DNA of 16,669 nucleotides from JBNJEA01 sp051745395. Lineage in GTDB: Bacteria > Desulfobacterota > Desulfobacteria > Desulfobacterales > Desulfosalsimonadaceae. The position numbers were made by a program, and so were the translations under genes. This document shows, piece after piece, positions 14,238 through 16,669 of the stretch (positions are counted from its first letter, which is position 1; every line of letters begins with the position of its first letter). The stretch covers positions 1 through 16,669 of the forward strand of contig JBNJEA010000064.1 of the NCBI GenBank assembly GCA_051745395.1. The letters run 5' to 3'. The notes under the pieces were generated by a model. It did not search any database. It had not been told where the DNA came from and saw nothing but the letters and a program-made list of their open reading frames with translations.

Positions 14238-14597
14238 ATGATCATCGTCCGAATAAGCATTCAAGTTTTGGCGGAAAAACAAAAAGAGGTGATGCAAACG
14301 CTTTTGTCGCTGATGATCCCCATGGAAAAAGAAGCAGGGTGTCTCGGTTATGCGGTGGCAGCCGACATGACGGATAAAAACACACTTTATGTCTTCGAAG
14401 AATGGGAAAACCGCCAGAAGCTGGACAATCACTTAAAATCCGATCTTTTCAGTGTCCTGCTGGGGATCAAAAGCCTTTTGCGCCAGCCCCACGGCATCCA
14501 TATTTACACTGTTGAAAAAGCCGAGGGCATAAACGCGGTACTATCCGCGCGCAGCAAAAAAGAAGACGGCGTTTGGCTCGAAAATCAAGGAGAGTAA
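14238..14597 (+). CDS. Antibiotic biosynthesis monooxygenase (ABM) domain protein, YgiN-like
   Basis: A 119-aa protein with one ABM/dimeric alpha-beta barrel domain over residues 1-95: strand MIIVRISIQVL, then EKEAGCLGYAVA, the YVFEEWENRQKLDNHLKSD motif, and a final strand HIYTVEKA. EEWxxxxxLxxHLxS is the hallmark of this superfamily, which includes quinol monooxygenases and haem-degrading enzymes; the particular activity is unknown. About 25 residues after the domain are a charged tail. AAGAGG lies 5 bases before the ATG, directly after a small hairpin TCGGC-TTTT-GCCGA (14212-14225) that could affect initiation. It stands alone on the plus strand between two minus-strand units. Confidence 0.85.
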   Translation: MIIVRISIQVLAEKQKEVMQTLLSLMIPMEKEAGCLGYAVAADMTDKNTLYVFEEWENRQKLDNHLKSDLFSVLLGIKSLLRQPHGIHIYTVEKAEGINAVLSARSKKEDGVWLENQGE

Positions 14598-14628
14598 GCG
14601 AGGAATCAATGGTCCACCCACCGGTGAA

Positions 14629-14656
14629 AAGCCCCGCTATAATCCCGGCGGGGCTT
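14629..14656. terminator. Terminator hairpin between convergent genes
   Basis: A 9-bp perfect stem pairs AAGCCCCGC (14629-14637) with GCGGGGCTT (14648-14656) around a 10-nt loop. On the minus strand it is followed by further T (complement of A627-A630 region), so it best serves the minus-strand hydrolase; the plus-strand monooxygenase gene ends about 30 bases before it and may share it. Confidence 0.7.
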
Positions 14657-14706
14657 ACAAGGAACGAACCGTCAACCGGACCGGAAAACAGGCCGATCGG
14701 GTAATC

Positions 14707-15579
14707 TCAAAGTTTCTCTGGACAAAATCGCGCGGCGGGCCGATGCGGGTCGAGGAGGTATTTTTTCAGGTCCCCGGCAAACGTGGACGAAATGTCGAGC
14801 TGAGGAAAATGTCCGCACTCCGGGTACGTGGTAAGGGTAATTCCGGTAGAATGCGCCATCATGGAGCGTCCCTGCTTCATCGGCAGGATGGGATCATTTT
14901 CCCCCCAGAAAAGGGCTATGGGCGGCAGGTCTTGAATCTCACAGGCGCGTTGTTTTGTCTGCATATACTGGCCATAAAGATTAATGACGCCGGCAACCGA
15001 TTGCTGAAATGCCCGATGCGTGCCGGGAATGTCCATCATTTCAACGGCGTGCTTAATTTCATCGGGGGCCCTGTTTCCAAAAATTCCGGGCGAAAAACGC
15101 ATCAGTATTGGAATGATGCGTCGAACAACGAGCGGTGTCAGCAGGGGGCCCAGTACCGGGAAGGTCACATACTTGAGCCACATGCCGACTTCTCGTCCCA
15201 AGCCGCCCGGCGCCAAAAGCGCCAGCCGGTCTATCCGGTTTTTGCCCTCAAGGAGCATCCACTGGGCAATGCCGCCGCCGAAAGAATGTCCGCAGATGTG
15301 AGCGTGTGTGAGGTCCACGGCATCCATCCATTCAATTACCATGCGGGCATACCAGGCCAGCGTATACGGTGCGTCCGGTCTGTCCGAAAGACCACTGCCG
15401 GGAAGATCGATCATCATTACTCGAAAATCATCGGCAAGCAGTTGCGCAACCTCTGCCCAGACGCGATGTGTGTCCTGGAAGCCGTGAATGAGCACAAGCG
15501 GCGGGCCCGAGCCCATCTCGCTCCAGGCGATTGACACCCCGTCTATGTCCGTTTTATGGAATTTTCCGATCATTTCCAT
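14707..15579 (-). CDS. Alpha/beta-fold hydrolase
   Basis: A 290-aa alpha/beta hydrolase. The oxyanion motif HGFQD is at 32-36, the nucleophile S99 lies in GHSFGG, the acid is D229 (GENDPILP) and the base H257 (CGHFPQLD). The DLPGSGLSDRP segment (58-68) is typical of C-C bond hydrolases and esterases of this fold. A lid with hydrophobic helices spans roughly 130-200. Substrate is unknown. The ATG at 15579 is chosen because GAAGGG lies 7 bases before it; an ATG two codons later is possible, and a start at 15618 would put the Shine-Dalgarno inside the gene. The lipoprotein gene ends 54 nt upstream on the same strand, so they may form an operon. Confidence 0.9.
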   Translation of the reverse strand: MEMIGKFHKTDIDGVSIAWSEMGSGPPLVLIHGFQDTHRVWAEVAQLLADDFRVMMIDLPGSGLSDRPDAPYTLAWYARMVIEWMDAVDLTHAHICGHSFGGGIAQWMLLEGKNRIDRLALLAPGGLGREVGMWLKYVTFPVLGPLLTPLVVRRIIPILMRFSPGIFGNRAPDEIKHAVEMMDIPGTHRAFQQSVAGVINLYGQYMQTKQRACEIQDLPPIALFWGENDPILPMKQGRSMMAHSTGITLTTYPECGHFPQLDISSTFAGDLKKYLLDPHRPAARFCPEKL

Positions 15580-15633
15580 GTATTTTCCCTTCTCCTTACG
15601 TAACTGAAAAACTGGCAAAGGCCAAAATTCTAA

Positions 15634-15828
15634 TCACTCCGTGGCTTCCTCTGCTTTGTCACCGGCATCTTCCACTGCTTCGCCCGCTTCTTCACCGGCT
15701 TCCTCCATGGTTTCTGTTGCCTCCTCGCCGGTCTCTTCCATTCCATTGTCATTGCCGCATCCGAGCGCCCCGATGCTGATTGCACCCAACAATGCCAGAA
15801 TCAAAAAAAGCTTCCTGAAAAACTTCAT
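15634..15828 (-). CDS. Small acidic lipoprotein with three 11-residue repeats
   Basis: A 64-aa predicted lipoprotein. Residues 1-23 are a signal peptide: basic MKFFRK, a hydrophobic core, then ALGC with the lipidated cysteine C24 (a slightly atypical lipobox, A at -3). After CGNDNG come three undecapeptide repeats: MEETGEEATET (30-40), MEEAGEEAGEA (41-51) and VEDAGDKAEEA (52-62). They share [MV]E[ED][TA]G[ED][EK]A-x-E-[TA], very acidic and helix-prone. GGGGAGGGG precedes the ATG by 3 bases. The 11-residue period recalls amphipathic coil or LEA-like repeats; no function is known. It probably heads an operon with the alpha/beta hydrolase. Confidence 0.85.
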   Translation of the reverse strand: MKFFRKLFLILALLGAISIGALGCGNDNGMEETGEEATETMEEAGEEAGEAVEDAGDKAEEATE

Positions 15829-15919
15829 GTCCCCTCCCCTTGTCCAATGATTTCAAGCAGCAGCGGCCAATCACAACCCATTATTTGCCCTGCCTTTTTT
15901 TGCTGCTTTTCTTTAGTTC

Positions 15920-15936
15920 CCGGAAACGGTTTCCGG
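15920..15936. promoter_or_regulatory. 17-bp dyad, candidate operator
   Basis: CCGGAAAC-G-GTTTCCGG is a perfect palindrome with 8-bp arms around one central base. It lies about 90 bp upstream of the lipoprotein start, within its presumed leader or promoter. The compact spacing fits a LacI-type or similar dimer site more than an RNA hairpin, because a one-base loop cannot fold at full length. Confidence 0.5.
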
Positions 15937-15965
15937 CGAGTCATTTGCTCACTATTTTATAGTAT

Positions 15966-15981
15966 TTCAATTGTTGTGCCA
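15966..15981 (-). promoter_or_regulatory. Possible sigma-54 promoter of the lipoprotein
   Basis: On the minus strand TGGCAC-AACAA-TTGAA matches the -24/-12 consensus TGGCAC-N5-TTGCA except for A in place of C at the -12 GC. Transcription would start near 15954, giving a leader of about 125 nt. No activator site was identified. A nearby TATAAA could be the true -10 of a sigma-70 promoter instead. Confidence 0.3.
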
Positions 15982-16146
15982 GGGCGCTGTCTCCCAGGAC
16001 AGATTCACATATTATATTGATTTTTATTGATAATTCCCTGAAAAGAAACTTTTCGGGACATCATTTGCGTCCGAATGGAAAGGTCAAATATTACCCAATG
16101 GTCATATAAGACCTGGAAAGCGGCAAATGAAAACAACTTGTCGGCA

Positions 16147-16669
16147 TTACCCCATACGCACCACAACATCGTATCGCCGCTTTTCATCTGAAAGGGGAAT
16201 GTCTGTCCCGCTAAGGACTTCGCCTTCGAGCAGAACCTGCTCGATCCCGGTGTTGACGCCTTTGGGGTTTTGGACCTGAATATGATAAACCGAGGCGCCA
16301 TAACGGTAGGTTATGGTAAATCCGGGCCAGTCCCCGGGGATGCACGGTGAGATGCGAAGAACATTTCCTGCACGGCGAAATCCCAGAATCGCCTCCAGGC
16401 CGAGGCGGTACATCCAGCTTGCCGATCCGGTATACCAGGTCCATCCGCCCCGCCCGTTATGGGGTGGTATGCTGTAGACATCTGCGGCGATGACATAGGG
16501 CTCCACCCGGTACCGGGCCATTTTTTCCGGGGTATCCCCGTGGCAGACGGGGTTTAACATCCTGAAAAGCGCCTGACTGCGGTCTCCCTGGCCCAGTTCG
16601 GCAAAGGCCCATACAGCCCAGGTTGCCGCGTGGGTGTACTGTCCCCCGTTTTCCCGGATGCCCGGGGGA
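16147..16669 (-). CDS. C-terminal part of a GH94 family protein, cyclic beta-1,2-glucan synthase-like (5' end outside window)
   Basis: The frame is open from the window edge to a TAA at 16147, about 173 residues of the C-terminus. It begins PPGIRENGGQYTHAATWAV, the hallmark of GH94 phosphorylases, and continues with RVEPYVIAADVYS, GRGGWTWYTGSASWMYRLG and the beta-sandwich end PGFTITYRYGASVYHI. This arrangement closely matches the end of cyclic beta-1,2-glucan synthases (NdvB/ChvB, very large proteins whose GH94 domain trims chain length) and also 1,2-beta-oligoglucan or cellobiose phosphorylases. The HNGRGGWTWYTGSASW segment is shared by all, so glucan synthase versus a stand-alone phosphorylase cannot be settled without the N-terminal part. 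An internal ATG at 16560 is not the real start. Confidence 0.85.
   Translation of the reverse strand, partial: PPGIRENGGQYTHAATWAVWAFAELGQGDRSQALFRMLNPVCHGDTPEKMARYRVEPYVIAADVYSIPPHNGRGGWTWYTGSASWMYRLGLEAILGFRRAGNVLRISPCIPGDWPGFTITYRYGASVYHIQVQNPKGVNTGIEQVLLEGEVLSGTDIPLSDEKRRYDVVVRMG

Larger units (their letters stand above)
15829..16146. other. 318-bp intergenic region upstream of the lipoprotein
   Basis: No gene was seen. The region is more AT-rich than its surroundings. It contains a 17-bp dyad (15920-15936), a sigma-54-like element (15966-15981, minus), a TATAAA sequence on the minus strand near 15956, a small CTGTC/GACAG hairpin (15987-16002) and a bulged hairpin TCCC-GAAAAG (16035-16058) that could help end the gene downstream at 16147 but lacks a U-tract. 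Confidence 0.6.

Noticed and set aside
16035..16058. Bulged hairpin as the terminator of the GH94 gene
   Set aside because: The position is right, but the stem is AT-rich with a bulge and no U-tract follows on the minus strand, so it is only mentioned within the intergenic entry.
1..16669. CRISPR arrays, insertion sequences, integrases, prophage or toxin-antitoxin genes
   Set aside because: No regularly spaced direct repeats, transposase or integrase motifs, or paired small toxin/antitoxin genes were seen.

Overview
The window reads as a chromosomal housekeeping region from a Gram-negative, fairly GC-rich anaerobe. The gene order (rpmF, fabG-acpP, rpiB, glyA, dCMP deaminase, nrdR, a full riboflavin cluster, nusB, a TrpB2-type protein, a small four-cysteine protein) and the protein sequences resemble Desulfobacterota (former Deltaproteobacteria, Desulfobacteraceae-like sulfate reducers). 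That placement is inferred from remembered family patterns; no database was searched. No insertion sequence, integrase, CRISPR array or phage gene was seen.

Layout. Bases 1-82 (-) hold the first 27 codons of a membrane protein cut by the window edge. Bases 83-482 contain three hairpins that look like intrinsic terminators for minus-strand transcripts, with a candidate structured RNA between two of them. tRNA-Gln(CUG) (483-556, -) has its own promoter and lies just downstream of gltX (618-2033, -). A divergent promoter region (about 2054-2263) then opens a long plus-strand run: rpmF, fabG, acpP, rpiB, glyA, comEB, nrdR, ribD, ribE, ribBA, ribH, nusB, trpB2, a four-Cys protein and a metallo-beta-lactamase-fold hydrolase, closed by a bidirectional terminator at 13000-13035. 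After it come an aldo/keto reductase (-), a YgiN-like monooxygenase (+), an alpha/beta hydrolase (-) and a small acidic lipoprotein (-). The window ends inside the 3' end of a GH94 / cyclic beta-1,2-glucan synthase-like gene (-).

How the genes work together. fabG and acpP serve type II fatty acid synthesis, but the usual neighbours plsX, fabH, fabD and fabF are absent here. rpiB feeds ribose-5-phosphate and, through ribulose-5-phosphate, the DHBP branch of riboflavin synthesis. glyA makes methylene-THF and comEB makes dUMP, the two inputs of thymidylate synthase, and nrdR represses ribonucleotide reductase, so this stretch is a nucleotide-precursor block. ribD, ribE, ribBA and ribH encode every dedicated riboflavin step from GTP and ribulose-5-phosphate except the dephosphorylation, which is usually done by unlinked phosphatases.

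Most of the window is ordinary core genome. The points most worth a second look are the candidate RNA at 171-343, a 15-bp perfect inverted repeat just upstream of the aldo/keto reductase promoter, a lipoprotein built from three 11-residue repeats with a sigma-54-like promoter and a 17-bp dyad upstream, the four-Cys small protein next to trpB2, and a His-to-Gln change in the DHBP synthase half of RibBA. I did not see a clearly new multi-gene system.
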